Shown piece by piece: positions 27,333 to 41,600 of a stretch of DNA of 64,000 nucleotides (position 1 is the first letter of the stretch; every line of letters begins with the position of its first letter). Origin of the DNA: Moritella sp. F3 (GTDB lineage Bacteria > Pseudomonadota > Gammaproteobacteria > Enterobacterales > Moritellaceae). The position numbers and the translations under genes were made by a program. Location: assembly GCF_015082335.1 (NCBI RefSeq), contig NZ_BLRL01000017.1, positions 1 to 64,000 on the forward strand, given 5' to 3'. The notes under the pieces were generated by a model. That model saw only the letters and a list, made by a program, of their open reading frames with translations. It had not been told where the DNA came from and did no database searches.

Positions 27333-28454
27333 TTATTTTAGAGCCGTTAACGACCTATCCCAATCTTTCCAAACAACTTCTAAACCCATTGCCTTGACTA
27401 AATCTGCCATTTCAGCAGGTGAACGGTCATCATCAATTTCAAACTGCTCTAATGCCTTGTCTGTATCATCAGAATAACCACCCGGTTGGGTTTTCGAGCC
27501 AGCGCTAATACTGGTGATCCCCAACGGAATGACATTGTCACGAAAATGCTCTGACTCTCGGGTTGATAACGACAGTTCAACATCAGGGTTAAATAATCGG
27601 TAGGCACAAATCAGCTGTACTAACTGGCGATCATTCATAATCGATTTAGGCTGAAACGCACCTTCACAGGGTCTTAAACGTGGAAAAGAAATTGAATACT
27701 TGGTTTGCCAATAACGTTTCTGTAAGTAATCTAAATGTGCTGCAACGTGAAAACAATCAGTGCGCCATTCATCCAAACCAATTAATGCACCCAATCCCAT
27801 TTTATGAATACCCGCTTTACCTAAACGATCAGGCGTATCTATCCGATATTTAAAATCAGACTTCTTACCCTTAATATGATGCTCTGCATAGGTACGGGGA
27901 TTATAGGTTTCTTGATAGACTAGTACCGAGTCAAGACCAAGTTCTTTTAATTCTTCATAGTCAGCTTGCTCTAACGGTTGTACTTCCAACGATAGATGTG
28001 AGAACTGCGATTTTAATTCAGTAAATACCTGGCGAAAATACGGCATGCCGACCTTACGCTCTGACTCACCAGCCACTAATAATAAGTGATCAAAACCCAT
28101 CTTCTTAATCGCTTTCGCTTCACTGTTTAACTGCGTCATGTCCAGCGTGGTTCGACGGATCTTGTTATGCATTGAAAAACCACAATAAGTACAAATATTA
28201 GAGCACATATTAGAGAGGTACAGCGGCACATAGAATTGGATAGTATTACCAAAACGTTGTCGGGTTAACTCGACACTCCGCTGCGCCATCTGCTCAAGAA
28301 AGGGGTCAGCCGCTGGTGAGATCAACGCTTGAAAGTCATCAAGGTCGAGCCTCGATTTAGCTAATGCCCGCTCAACATCAGCCGCAGTCTTGGCATAAAT
28401 AGATAAGCGTATATCATCCCAATCTAATTGTTGTAATTGCTCATAAAAGCTCAT
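27333..28454 (-). CDS. thiH: 2-iminoacetate synthase ThiH
   Basis: A 373-residue radical SAM enzyme that cleaves tyrosine to dehydroglycine (2-iminoacetate) for thiazole synthesis. The iron-sulfur/SAM cluster motif CSNICTYCGF (CxxxCxxC) is at about residue 80. Also seen: the core ESERKVGMPYF, and QPGGYSDD near the C-terminus. Length is as in E. coli ThiH (377). Last gene of thiCEFSGH; AAGGG precedes the start. Confidence 0.96.
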   Translation of the reverse strand: MSFYEQLQQLDWDDIRLSIYAKTAADVERALAKSRLDLDDFQALISPAADPFLEQMAQRSVELTRQRFGNTIQFYVPLYLSNMCSNICTYCGFSMHNKIRRTTLDMTQLNSEAKAIKKMGFDHLLLVAGESERKVGMPYFRQVFTELKSQFSHLSLEVQPLEQADYEELKELGLDSVLVYQETYNPRTYAEHHIKGKKSDFKYRIDTPDRLGKAGIHKMGLGALIGLDEWRTDCFHVAAHLDYLQKRYWQTKYSISFPRLRPCEGAFQPKSIMNDRQLVQLICAYRLFNPDVELSLSTRESEHFRDNVIPLGITSISAGSKTQPGGYSDDTDKALEQFEIDDDRSPAEMADLVKAMGLEVVWKDWDRSLTALK

Positions 28455-28477
28455 GTTTAACCCTTAAATTAGCGTGA

Positions 28478-29287
28478 TTATAGATCTAAAAATGCAGTCA
28501 ACGGACTCGATGCCACAGCCGTTCTCGCCTGAGCTCCTAAGCCAGCTAAATAAGCTTGGCGACCGGCCTGCACGGCTAAGGCAAACGCTTTACTCATTGC
28601 CACAGGATCTTTAGCTACTGCGATAGCTGTATTCACCAATACCGCATCCGCACCCATTTCCATTGCTAGCGCCGCATGAGATGGTGCACCGATACCTGCA
28701 TCGACAATAACTGGCACCCTAGATTGCTCAATAATAATTTCCAAAAATTCAGCCGTGCGGATACCTTTATTCGAGCCAATTGGTGCGCCTAATGGCATCA
28801 CAGCAGCAGTACCCACTTCTTCTAAGCGTTTGCACAATACCGGGTCAGCATGAATATAAGGCAACACATGAAAACCATCTCGAACAAGTTGCTCTGTAGC
28901 TTTTAAGGTTTCAATCGGGTCTGGCAGTAAATACTTTGGATCAGGATGAATTTCTAATTTAACCCAATTGGTTTGCAATGCTTCACGTGCAAGGTGCGCA
29001 GCATAGACAGCTTCTTTTGCATCACGTGCGCCCGATGTATTAGGTAATAGATTCATACCCGCAGCGATAAGCGGTTTCAGAATATCATCATCTTGATTGG
29101 CTAAATCAATACGCTTTAATGCCATAGTGACAAGCTGAGATTGCGATGCGATTAAGGCTTCAGCCATTATTTTTTGATCGCTAAATTTACCCGTACCAGT
29201 GAATAAGCGAGATGAGAATATTTTATCTGCAATGACAAGTTCATCGCTTGGTAATGATAATACTGAGTTTAAAGGTAATACTGACAT
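28478..29287 (-). CDS. thiG: Thiazole synthase ThiG
   Basis: A 269-residue TIM-barrel enzyme that joins DXP, iminoacetate and ThiS-thiocarboxylate to form the thiazole phosphate. Seen: FTGTGKFSD near the start, the Schiff-base Lys region VKLEIHPDPKYLLPD, AAVMPLGAPIGSNKGI, VDAGIGAPSHAALAMEMGAD and VNTAIAVAKDP. Slightly longer at the N-terminus than E. coli ThiG (256). Its ATG directly follows the thiS stop, with GGAGG in the end of thiS, so translation is probably coupled. Confidence 0.96.
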   Translation of the reverse strand: MSVLPLNSVLSLPSDELVIADKIFSSRLFTGTGKFSDQKIMAEALIASQSQLVTMALKRIDLANQDDDILKPLIAAGMNLLPNTSGARDAKEAVYAAHLAREALQTNWVKLEIHPDPKYLLPDPIETLKATEQLVRDGFHVLPYIHADPVLCKRLEEVGTAAVMPLGAPIGSNKGIRTAEFLEIIIEQSRVPVIVDAGIGAPSHAALAMEMGADAVLVNTAIAVAKDPVAMSKAFALAVQAGRQAYLAGLGAQARTAVASSPLTAFLDL

Positions 29288-29485
29288 TTAGCCTCCTGCT
29301 ATCGCTTGGAATAAAGTAACTTGATCATTTTCTGACAACTGAAAATCGTCCCACTTTTGACGCGTAATAATGGCTTGATTTACCGCCACTGCGATGCCTT
29401 TCTCAGGCTGCTCGAGTGCTAGTAACAGTGACGAAATTGTCGTCACTGTTACTGTCTTAATTTCATCATTAATGATTAATTTCAT
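29288..29485 (-). CDS. thiS: Sulfur carrier protein ThiS
   Basis: A 65-residue ubiquitin-fold protein ending in Gly-Gly (FQAIAGG). ThiF adenylates that C-terminus, which becomes a thiocarboxylate that donates sulfur to thiazole. It directly abuts thiG. Confidence 0.95.
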   Translation of the reverse strand: MKLIINDEIKTVTVTTISSLLLALEQPEKGIAVAVNQAIITRQKWDDFQLSENDQVTLFQAIAGG

Positions 29486-29580
29486 CTTCTATCCTATTTC
29501 TCATATCGCTTATCGACATGCGATTATGTAATTAAATAGTTAATTAACCGTTTAATTAACTATTTATATTTTTTCTATAT

Positions 29581-30351
29581 TCAGTGAATGGCGCACACAC
29601 TGCAGTCGGGATCTTTCGCAACCGATAAATGCTGCCACAGCAGCCTCCTGCCATCAAAACGCATCAAACGATTAAGTGAAGACACAGGCATACCAGTTAA
29701 ATGCTTTATCGCTTCCAGAGCCTGTAATGAACCAACAATACCCACCAGTGGACCAAGTACGCCTGAAGTACTACAGTTATTCACTTCCGCTGTTTCATCA
29801 AAAGGATATAAACAGTGGTAGCACGCAGAATCAACATCCTGTGCGTTAAACGAGATCAACTGCCCTTCCATACGAATACCAGCTCCAACAATTAACGGCA
29901 GTTTCTGCATGACACATATTTTATTTATCACCTGTCTCGTCGGCATGTTGTCGCTACAATCAATGACTAAATCAACATCAACCAGCACTTCAGCCATTTG
30001 ATTATTAGCGCTATCAAGCGTGAGCCTCTTTGGGATAGCTGTCACATGAATATGCGGGTTAAGCTGTGTTAAAGCTGCTTTAGCCGCACTCACTTTGGTT
30101 TGCTTTAATTGTTGCTGAGTAAAAATAATTTGTCGTTGCAGATTCGTTAACTCAACCTGATCATCGTCGACTATAACTAAATGACCAACACCAGCAGCAG
30201 CTAAATACAAGGCGACGGGTGCGCCAAGTCCACCAACACCAACAATGAGTACCTTGGCATTACGTAGTGCTAACTGCCCTTTCTCACCCACATCTTCAAG
30301 CAGTAAGTGCGCGCTATAACGCATGTATTCCTGATCACTTAATGCTGCCAT
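29581..30351 (-). CDS. thiF: ThiS adenylyltransferase ThiF
   Basis: A 256-residue E1-like enzyme. ATP site GVGGLGAPVALYLAAAGVG, then VDDDQVELTNLQRQI and the catalytic DCSDNMPTRQ. Zinc ligands are in CYHCLYP and CSVC at the C-terminus. It adenylates ThiS. ATG 30351 lies one base after the thiE stop; a GTG at 30366 in the same frame is possible but lacks a ribosome binding site. Third in thiCEFSGH. The 95-bp gap to thiS holds AT-rich DNA only. Confidence 0.94.
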   Translation of the reverse strand: MAALSDQEYMRYSAHLLLEDVGEKGQLALRNAKVLIVGVGGLGAPVALYLAAAGVGHLVIVDDDQVELTNLQRQIIFTQQQLKQTKVSAAKAALTQLNPHIHVTAIPKRLTLDSANNQMAEVLVDVDLVIDCSDNMPTRQVINKICVMQKLPLIVGAGIRMEGQLISFNAQDVDSACYHCLYPFDETAEVNNCSTSGVLGPLVGIVGSLQALEAIKHLTGMPVSSLNRLMRFDGRRLLWQHLSVAKDPDCSVCAIH

Positions 30352-30352
30352 T

Positions 30353-31849
30353 TTAATTACGCTCACAAACTAAAGTAGATACAGGTGTCGGCTCCGTAAT
30401 CACTAATAAATCAGCGATTGCTTGCTTATAATCTGCAGCACGAGTAATTGCCGTCACAACTGCAACACTACCGACACCAGTCGCAGCCACTTGTGGCGCA
30501 CGCGCGATGCTAATTCCACCGATAGCGACCAAAGGATAATCTTGCATTAAATCAGCATAACGCTGTAGACGCTGTAACCCTTGTGGTTTTGATGGCATAT
30601 CTTTGGTTACCGTCGGGTAGATATGACCAAGGGCGATATAACTGGGTTTTATTTGATGGGCACGTAATATTTCATAATAACCATGCGTACTCAGGCCTAG
30701 CTTTAAGCCAGCCTGTTTGATTGCGACAAAATCGGCAATCAACATATCTTCTTGGCCAAGATGAACTCCGTAAGCACCGTGTTCAATGGCTAATTGCCAG
30801 TAGTCATTGATGAACAGACGAGCTTGATACTGACGGCCTAAAGCCACTGCCGCTTTTACATCTTCAACGACTTCCGCTGGTGTTTTATTTTTGATCCGTA
30901 GCTGCAAGGTTTTAACCCCCTGCTGCAATACCTTCTCTAGCCATGCAACTGTATCCACGACTGGATATAGTCCAAGGCGGTTGGTATCGCAAGGTGCAAA
31001 ATCATAAGCTAACTGCATTTGTTGCGCTAAGCCAAGCTGATCACCTAATACTGTATTAGGTAACACAACTTGGGGAAAATATTCTCGGTCGGTTGGCCAA
31101 ATCGCTGCGGCTTGATTTAAATACGCTCTGGCGACAACAAGTGCATCATCAACCGGATAATCTTGACCAATGACAGTTGCTAGGGCTGCAGAAAAAACAC
31201 CGCAATGTTCAGCGTCACTTAATGAATTGAGTCTCATGATCGGTGAGGATAATAAAATTTCACGCTCAGCATCGATATAGATATCTAACATGACAGACAG
31301 TTGCTGTTCATCTTCACCGTATTTGTTACTGTTAACTAGGGTATCGTTTGTAAAAATAGCTTTCGCACAAACGCCTTTTACGCCGGAGTTCAACAGTAAG
31401 TTGATCGATTTTTTAGTTGTACTAAATAAATCGGCCGCATCAACGCTCGTTTCATCTTGCGTTAATATCAATACATCAACGAGTGGCAATAAGCCTGTTT
31501 GAATGGCCGCGATTAATCCATAATTAGCGTTAACCATCTCTGCTAACGTGATAGTTAACGGCTCATAGATAACGTGTAATGCTGGGTAGCACTGCTTATA
31601 ATCTTGTAAAAAACGAACTAAAATATCAATATGCGATGCAGTGTCTAGTACGCCAACCTTAATAGCAGCGGGCATAGCGGCGGTACTTAACACTGCGAGC
31701 TCAGCAGAAAAATCTTCATCAGATAAGCATGCTGTAGAAACATGGTAACCACGCCCATCTAATGCATTAATCGTTTTAATATCGGCTTGATTCGTCGCAT
31801 GATCACGAGCAGTAAAGCTCGCGATAGTCCAAATAATGGCTTCAGTCAT
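30353..31849 (-). CDS. thiE: Thiamine-phosphate synthase ThiE with a decayed ThiD-like N-terminal domain
   Basis: A 498-residue fusion. Residues about 1-270 resemble the ThiD (HMP-phosphate kinase) fold: WTIASFTARDHATNQADIKT aligns with the ThiD opening TIAGSDPSGGAGIQADLKT, but the Gly-rich substrate loop is lost. The ThiD anion-hole motif GTGC before SAALA reads EHCG here, so kinase activity is unlikely. Residues about 285-490 form a complete ThiE: LRIKNKTPAEV, VHLGQEDM, GLSTH, TKDMPSKPQGL and VAIGGI. ThiE joins the pyrimidine and thiazole phosphates. ATG 31849 lies 7 bp after thiC; a longer frame from 31897 would overlap thiC by 41 bases and is less likely. Confidence 0.9.
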   Translation of the reverse strand: MTEAIIWTIASFTARDHATNQADIKTINALDGRGYHVSTACLSDEDFSAELAVLSTAAMPAAIKVGVLDTASHIDILVRFLQDYKQCYPALHVIYEPLTITLAEMVNANYGLIAAIQTGLLPLVDVLILTQDETSVDAADLFSTTKKSINLLLNSGVKGVCAKAIFTNDTLVNSNKYGEDEQQLSVMLDIYIDAEREILLSSPIMRLNSLSDAEHCGVFSAALATVIGQDYPVDDALVVARAYLNQAAAIWPTDREYFPQVVLPNTVLGDQLGLAQQMQLAYDFAPCDTNRLGLYPVVDTVAWLEKVLQQGVKTLQLRIKNKTPAEVVEDVKAAVALGRQYQARLFINDYWQLAIEHGAYGVHLGQEDMLIADFVAIKQAGLKLGLSTHGYYEILRAHQIKPSYIALGHIYPTVTKDMPSKPQGLQRLQRYADLMQDYPLVAIGGISIARAPQVAATGVGSVAVVTAITRAADYKQAIADLLVITEPTPVSTLVCERN

Positions 31850-31856
31850 TAAATTA

Positions 31857-33899
31857 TTATTCCACGTTTTCGGTTGTAGATTCTGGTACACGGCCATTTA
31901 CTGCATCATGTGTAGGAGGCAGGTATAACTCTGCGCCGTGCTTTTTAAACTCTTCAGACATCTGCTGCATGCCTTTTTCAGCATCAATTACAGCGACGTC
32001 ATCGATCAGAACGACTTCATCAAGTAATTGAATTTTTATCTTTTCTTGATTGGCAGTGTAATCACGTACATCTTGGGATATTTTCATTGAACAGAATTTA
32101 GGGCCACACATAGAGCAGAAATGCGCAACCTTACCCGATTCTTGCGGGATATTTTCATCGTGATAAGCACGTGCAGTATCAGGGTCTAAAGCGAGGTTAA
32201 ACTGATCATTCCAACGGAATTCAAAACGAGCCTTTGACATCGCATTGTCACGGATTTGAGCACCCGGAAAACCTTTGGCCAAATCAGCTGCATGAGCAGA
32301 TATTTTATAGGTGATCATGCCTTGCTTAACATCTTCTTTATTCGGTAAGCCTAAATGTTCTTTGGGCGTTACGTAACACAACATAGCACAACCGTACCAA
32401 CCGATTTGCGCAGCACCAATACCCGAGGTAAAGTGATCATAACCTGGGGCGATATCTGTCGTTAGTGGGCCTAAAGTATAAAATGGCGCTTCATGACAAA
32501 TATCGAGTTGTTTTTCAACATTCTCTTTAATCATGTGCATTGGGATATGACCAGGGCCTTCGATAATAACTTGCACATCTTGCTGCCAAGCTACTTTAGT
32601 CAGCTCTCCGAGCGTTTGTAATTCAGCAAATTGCGCTTCATCATTGGCATCAGCCGCAGAACCCGGGCGCATACCATCACCTAACGACAGTGATACATCG
32701 TATGCTTTACAAATCGCACAAATTTCTTCGAAATGATCATAAGCAAAGTTTTCTTTATGGTGTGTTAAACACCATTTCGCCATAATCGATCCACCTCGAG
32801 AAACGATCCCGGTAAGACGTTTTGCAGTCATCGGCACATAACGCAATAATACCCCAGCATGGATCGTGAAGTAATCAACCCCCTGCTCAGCTTGTTCGAT
32901 CAACGTATCACGGAAGACTTCCCAAGTAAGATCCTCGGCGATCCCATTTACCTTCTCTAAGGCTTGATAGATCGGAACTGTGCCGATCGGAACAGGTGAA
33001 TTACGCAGGATCCACTCACGGGTTTCATGAATATTACGGCCTGTGGATAAGTCCATCACCGTGTCAGCACCCCAGCGTGTAGCCCATACGAGCTTCTCCA
33101 CTTCCTCTTCAATCGACGATGTCACTGACGAATTACCAATATTGGCATTCACTTTAACTAAAAAATTACGGCCGATGATCATTGGCTCAGATTCAGGGTG
33201 ATTAATGTTAGCAGGAATGATCGCACGACCACGGGCGACTTCTTCTCGAACAAATTCAGGAGTAATAAGATCCGGAATACTCGCACCAAAATCATTACCG
33301 GCATGTTGCTTTAATAACAGCTCATTGCGGATCAACTCGCGCCCCATGTTTTCACGGATCGAGATATATTCCATTTCCGGAGTGATGATACCGTTACGCG
33401 CATAATGCATCTGAGTAACGTTTTGGCCATCGATCGCTTTAAGTGGTTTAGGTAGATGTTCGAAACGAATATGGTCGATACCATCGTCTGCAAGACGTTG
33501 CTGAGCAAACTGTGAAGTAACGATTTCGAGTTCTTCAATATCGTTACGTTCTGCAATCCAGCCTTGCCTTAATTTAGGTAAACCTTGATGCACGTTAATT
33601 TCAATCGCAGGATCGGTATAGGCACCTGAAGTATCGTAGATTGGGATGGATTCGTTGTATTCATATACAGGTTCATCTTTACTGCCTGCAACTAGCGTTT
33701 CATCAAGATTAATCTTGCGCATCGCGACTCTTAAATCATCACGGCTGCCAGTGAGATGGATTTTTTCGGAATTTGGAAAGGGTTCACAACTGAGGTTGTT
33801 AATAAATTCTTGGGCGTTTTCACGGTTTTCACGACGTGTAGGTTTTTTGGATTTATCTAGATTTGTATTGCTGTTGGTATTTATATTATTAGCAGACAT
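31857..33899 (-). CDS. thiC: Phosphomethylpyrimidine synthase ThiC
   Basis: A 680-residue radical SAM enzyme that turns aminoimidazole ribotide into HMP phosphate. The C-terminal cluster motif CSMCGPKFC (CxxCxxxxC) is at about residue 595. The core contains SGSAA-like RPGSAADANDEAQ and GPGHIPMHMIKENV. First gene of the thi operon, behind a TPP riboswitch. The first 40 residues are poorly conserved, Asn-rich and then basic. ATG 33899 is preferred because AGGA lies 9 bp upstream; ATG 33908 abuts that site. Confidence 0.97.
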   Translation of the reverse strand: MSANNINTNSNTNLDKSKKPTRRENRENAQEFINNLSCEPFPNSEKIHLTGSRDDLRVAMRKINLDETLVAGSKDEPVYEYNESIPIYDTSGAYTDPAIEINVHQGLPKLRQGWIAERNDIEELEIVTSQFAQQRLADDGIDHIRFEHLPKPLKAIDGQNVTQMHYARNGIITPEMEYISIRENMGRELIRNELLLKQHAGNDFGASIPDLITPEFVREEVARGRAIIPANINHPESEPMIIGRNFLVKVNANIGNSSVTSSIEEEVEKLVWATRWGADTVMDLSTGRNIHETREWILRNSPVPIGTVPIYQALEKVNGIAEDLTWEVFRDTLIEQAEQGVDYFTIHAGVLLRYVPMTAKRLTGIVSRGGSIMAKWCLTHHKENFAYDHFEEICAICKAYDVSLSLGDGMRPGSAADANDEAQFAELQTLGELTKVAWQQDVQVIIEGPGHIPMHMIKENVEKQLDICHEAPFYTLGPLTTDIAPGYDHFTSGIGAAQIGWYGCAMLCYVTPKEHLGLPNKEDVKQGMITYKISAHAADLAKGFPGAQIRDNAMSKARFEFRWNDQFNLALDPDTARAYHDENIPQESGKVAHFCSMCGPKFCSMKISQDVRDYTANQEKIKIQLLDEVVLIDDVAVIDAEKGMQQMSEEFKKHGAELYLPPTHDAVNGRVPESTTENVE

Positions 33900-34062
33900 A
33901 GCATTCATTCCTTTAAATAAGATGATTGCTTGTCGTTGAGTATGGAGAGTGGTGATAAGACTATATTAGTTTAAGTCCAAATACAGCGGTAAATAAGATG
34001 TCAATTGTTACAGATCCCCCGTACAAATTGGCAATATTATTAACGCTATTGTATTAATCACT

Positions 34063-34147
34063 CTTGTTTCCTTACGCAGGTATTAGCCTGATCAGGTTCC
34101 ACGGATCCCATATTTAAATGGTCTCAGCCCTAAAGCACTCCGACAAG
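34063..34147 (-). ncRNA. TPP riboswitch (THI element) upstream of thiC
   Basis: On the minus strand the conserved core can be read: GGGCTGAGA, GGATCCGTGGAACC, TGATCAGGCTAATACCTGCG and AAGGAAACAAG. The closing P1 stem is CTTGT (34143-34147) with ACAAG (34063-34067). Binding of thiamine pyrophosphate should reduce expression of thiCEFSGH. About 160 bases separate it from the thiC start, leaving room for an expression platform whose exact switch I could not resolve. Confidence 0.95.
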
Positions 34148-34156
34148 ATGTGTCAG

Positions 34157-34186
34157 AGTATAGACTGGTATAGCGTTAAAAAACAA
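34157..34186 (-). promoter_or_regulatory. Probable thiC promoter
   Basis: On the minus strand -35 TTGTTT (34181-34186), 18-bp spacer, -10 TATACT (34157-34162); transcription would begin just before the riboswitch. The -35 touches the T run of the rpoC terminator. Confidence 0.6.
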
Positions 34187-34218
34187 GCAAAAAAAAGGCG
34201 CCCTATAAAGGGCGCCTT
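34187..34218 (-). terminator. Rho-independent terminator of the rpoBC operon
   Basis: Perfect 9-bp stem AAGGCGCCC/GGGCGCCTT with a 6-nt loop, followed on the minus strand by TTTTTTG. It lies 82 bp past rpoC. Confidence 0.93.
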
Positions 34219-34299
34219 CACTATTCAATAATAGTCAGCAAGTGAATCAGTGGGTCTGTCATCACTTGCTAACAACTTTAATTGCATTCAGCAAATCAA

Positions 34300-38595
<4,296 letters not shown>

Positions 38596-38680
38596 TGGGA
38601 GTGAAAACTAAGCAGCCTCAACTCACAGAGTGAGTCGAGGCGCAGTGCTAATCAAAAATCAGAATTAACTCAAATTAGAG

Positions 38681-41600
38681 TTATTTCTTGTTTTTGTTTT
38701 CATCTAGTTCGATGTTGATACCCAATGAGCGGATCTCTTTCAACAATACGTTGAATGATTCAGGCATACCTGGGTCCATACGATGATCGCCGTCTACGAT
38801 GTTTTTATACATCTTAGTACGACCGTTCACGTCATCAGACTTCACAGTTAGCATCTCTTGAAGAGTATATGCTGCACCGTATGCTTCCAGAGCCCATACT
38901 TCCATCTCACCGAAACGCTGACCACCGAACTGAGCTTTACCACCCAGCGGCTGCTGAGTAACTAGGCTGTAAGAACCGGTAGAACGCGCATGCATCTTGT
39001 CATCAACCAAGTGATTCAGTTTCAGCATGTACATGTAACCAACAGTTACAGGACGTTCGAATGTATCACCAGTACGACCATCGAATAACTCTAATTGACC
39101 CGATTCTGGTAAATCAGCCAATTTAAGCATTTCTTTGATTTCAGCTTCTGCTGCACCATCAAACGCAGGTGTTGCCATTGGCAGACCTTTACGTAAGTTG
39201 TGCGCAAGAACACGAACCTGCTCGTCAGAGTACGTTGATAAATCAACTTTCTGATGCGTATCACCGATGTCGTAAGCTTTTTGAATAAACTCACGGATCT
39301 TAGCAAGATCTTGTTGCTCTTTAATCATGTTATCGATTTTACTACCGATACCACGAGCAGCAAGGCCCAAGTGAACTTCAAGTACCTGACCGATGTTCAT
39401 ACGCGATGGTACACCCAGCGGGTTCAGTACGATATCAACAGGCTCACCAAACTTATCGTGCGGCATGTCTTCAATAGGAACGATTGTTGAAATCACACCT
39501 TTGTTACCATGACGACCGGCCATTTTATCACCCGGTTGAATACGACGTTTAACAGCTAGGTATACTTTAACGATCTTAAGTACACCAGGTGCTAAGTCAT
39601 CACCTTGAGTAATTTTACGGCGTTTGATGTCAAACTTAGAATCAAATTCAGCACGTAGCTCATCATGTTGCTTAGCTAGGCCTTCTAATTGAGTCTGTTG
39701 TTCTTCGTCAGAAAGAACAATCTCTAACCATTGCGTGCGAGAAACAGCATTAAGTTGCTCTTCCGTTTTGCCAGCAGCTAGTAATAGAGATTTAACGCGA
39801 CCGAATAAGCTTTCTTCGAAGATAGATAATTCTTCAGTTAAGTCTTTCTTCGCTTCACGCAGTTGCATCTGCTCGATGTCTTGTGCACGTTTATCTTTAT
39901 CTACGCCATCACGGGTAAATACTTGCACGTCAATTACAGTACCGTAAACAGAGTTAGGTACACGTAATGAACTGTCTTTTACATCAGATGCTTTTTCACC
40001 GAAGATAGCTCGTAGAAGCTTTTCTTCAGGCGTCAATTGTGTTTCACCTTTAGGGGTTACTTTACCTACCAGGATATCACCCGGCTTAACTTCAGCACCA
40101 ACGTAAACGATACCAGACTCATCTAGCTTAGATAATGCGCTTTCACCCACGTTAGGGATGTCCGCTGTAATCTCTTCGCTACCAAGTTTAGTATCACGAG
40201 CAATCGATGACAATTCTTGAATGTGGATAGTCGTTAGACGATCTTCTTTTACAACGCGTTCTGATACAAGGATTGAATCCTCGAAGTTGTAACCATTCCA
40301 AGGCATGAATGCAATACGCATGTTTTGACCAAGTGCTAATTCACCAAGATCCGTTGAAGGACCATCAGCAAGCACGTCGCCTTTAACCACTGCTTCACCA
40401 GTTAATACTGTTGGGCGTTGGTTAATACATGTGTTTTGATTCGAACGTGTGTACTTAGTTAGCGTGTAGATATCAATACCCGCTTCACCTGGTACTAGTT
40501 CATCTTCGTTAACTTTAACGATGATACGACTTGCATCAGCATAGTCGATTGAACCGCCACGTAGCGCAACAACTGTTACACCAGAATCGATTGCTACCGC
40601 GCGTTCAATACCAGTACCTACTAATGGCTTATCAGCATTTAGTGTTGGTACTGCTTGACGTTGCATATTCGCACCCATCAATGCACGGTTAGCATCATCG
40701 TGTTCTAGGAACGGAATTAGCGATGCTGCCACAGAAATAATCTGTTGTGGTGATACGTCCATATATTGAATGTTATCTGCAGACATAAAGGTAGTTTCAC
40801 CTTTATGACGACATGGGATAAATTCGTCTTGAAGTACACCATTTGTATCTACTGTCGCGTTAGCCTGTGCAACTGCATACAGACCTTCTTCAATAGCAGA
40901 AAGGTATTGAACATCATTAGTAACTTGACCGTTGATTACTTTACGGAATGGCGTTTCTAAGAAACCATAATCGTTAGTACGGGCAAATACAGCTAGTGAG
41001 TTAATTAGACCAATGTTTGGTCCCTCTGGAGTCTCAATCGGACATAAACGACCGTAGTGAGTTGGATGTACGTCACGTACCTCAAAACCAGCACGTTCAC
41101 GTGTTAGACCACCAGGCCCTAATGCAGAAATACGACGTTTGTGCGTAACTTCTGACAACGGGTTATTTTGATCCATAAACTGAGACAGTTGTGATGAACC
41201 AAAGAACTCTTTAATTGCAGCTGAAATCGGCTTAGCATTGATTAAATCTTGTGGCATTACAGCATCAAGATCACCAAGACTTAGACGTTCACGAACAGCA
41301 CGTTCTACACGAACTAAACCAACACGGAATTGGTTTTCTGCCATTTCGCCAACTGAACGAATACGACGGTTACCAAGGTGATCGATATCATCAACCTCGC
41401 CTTTACCGTTACGGATATTAATCAAAGTTTTCATTACTTCAACAATATCTGCTTTGTCCAGGATGCCTGCACCAGTATCTTCTTCACGGCCAATACGGCG
41501 GTTGAACTTCATACGACCAACAGTAGATAGGTCATAGCGTTCTTCAGCGAAGAATAGATTTTGGAATAGGCCTTCTGCCGCTTCACGCGTTGGTGGTTCA

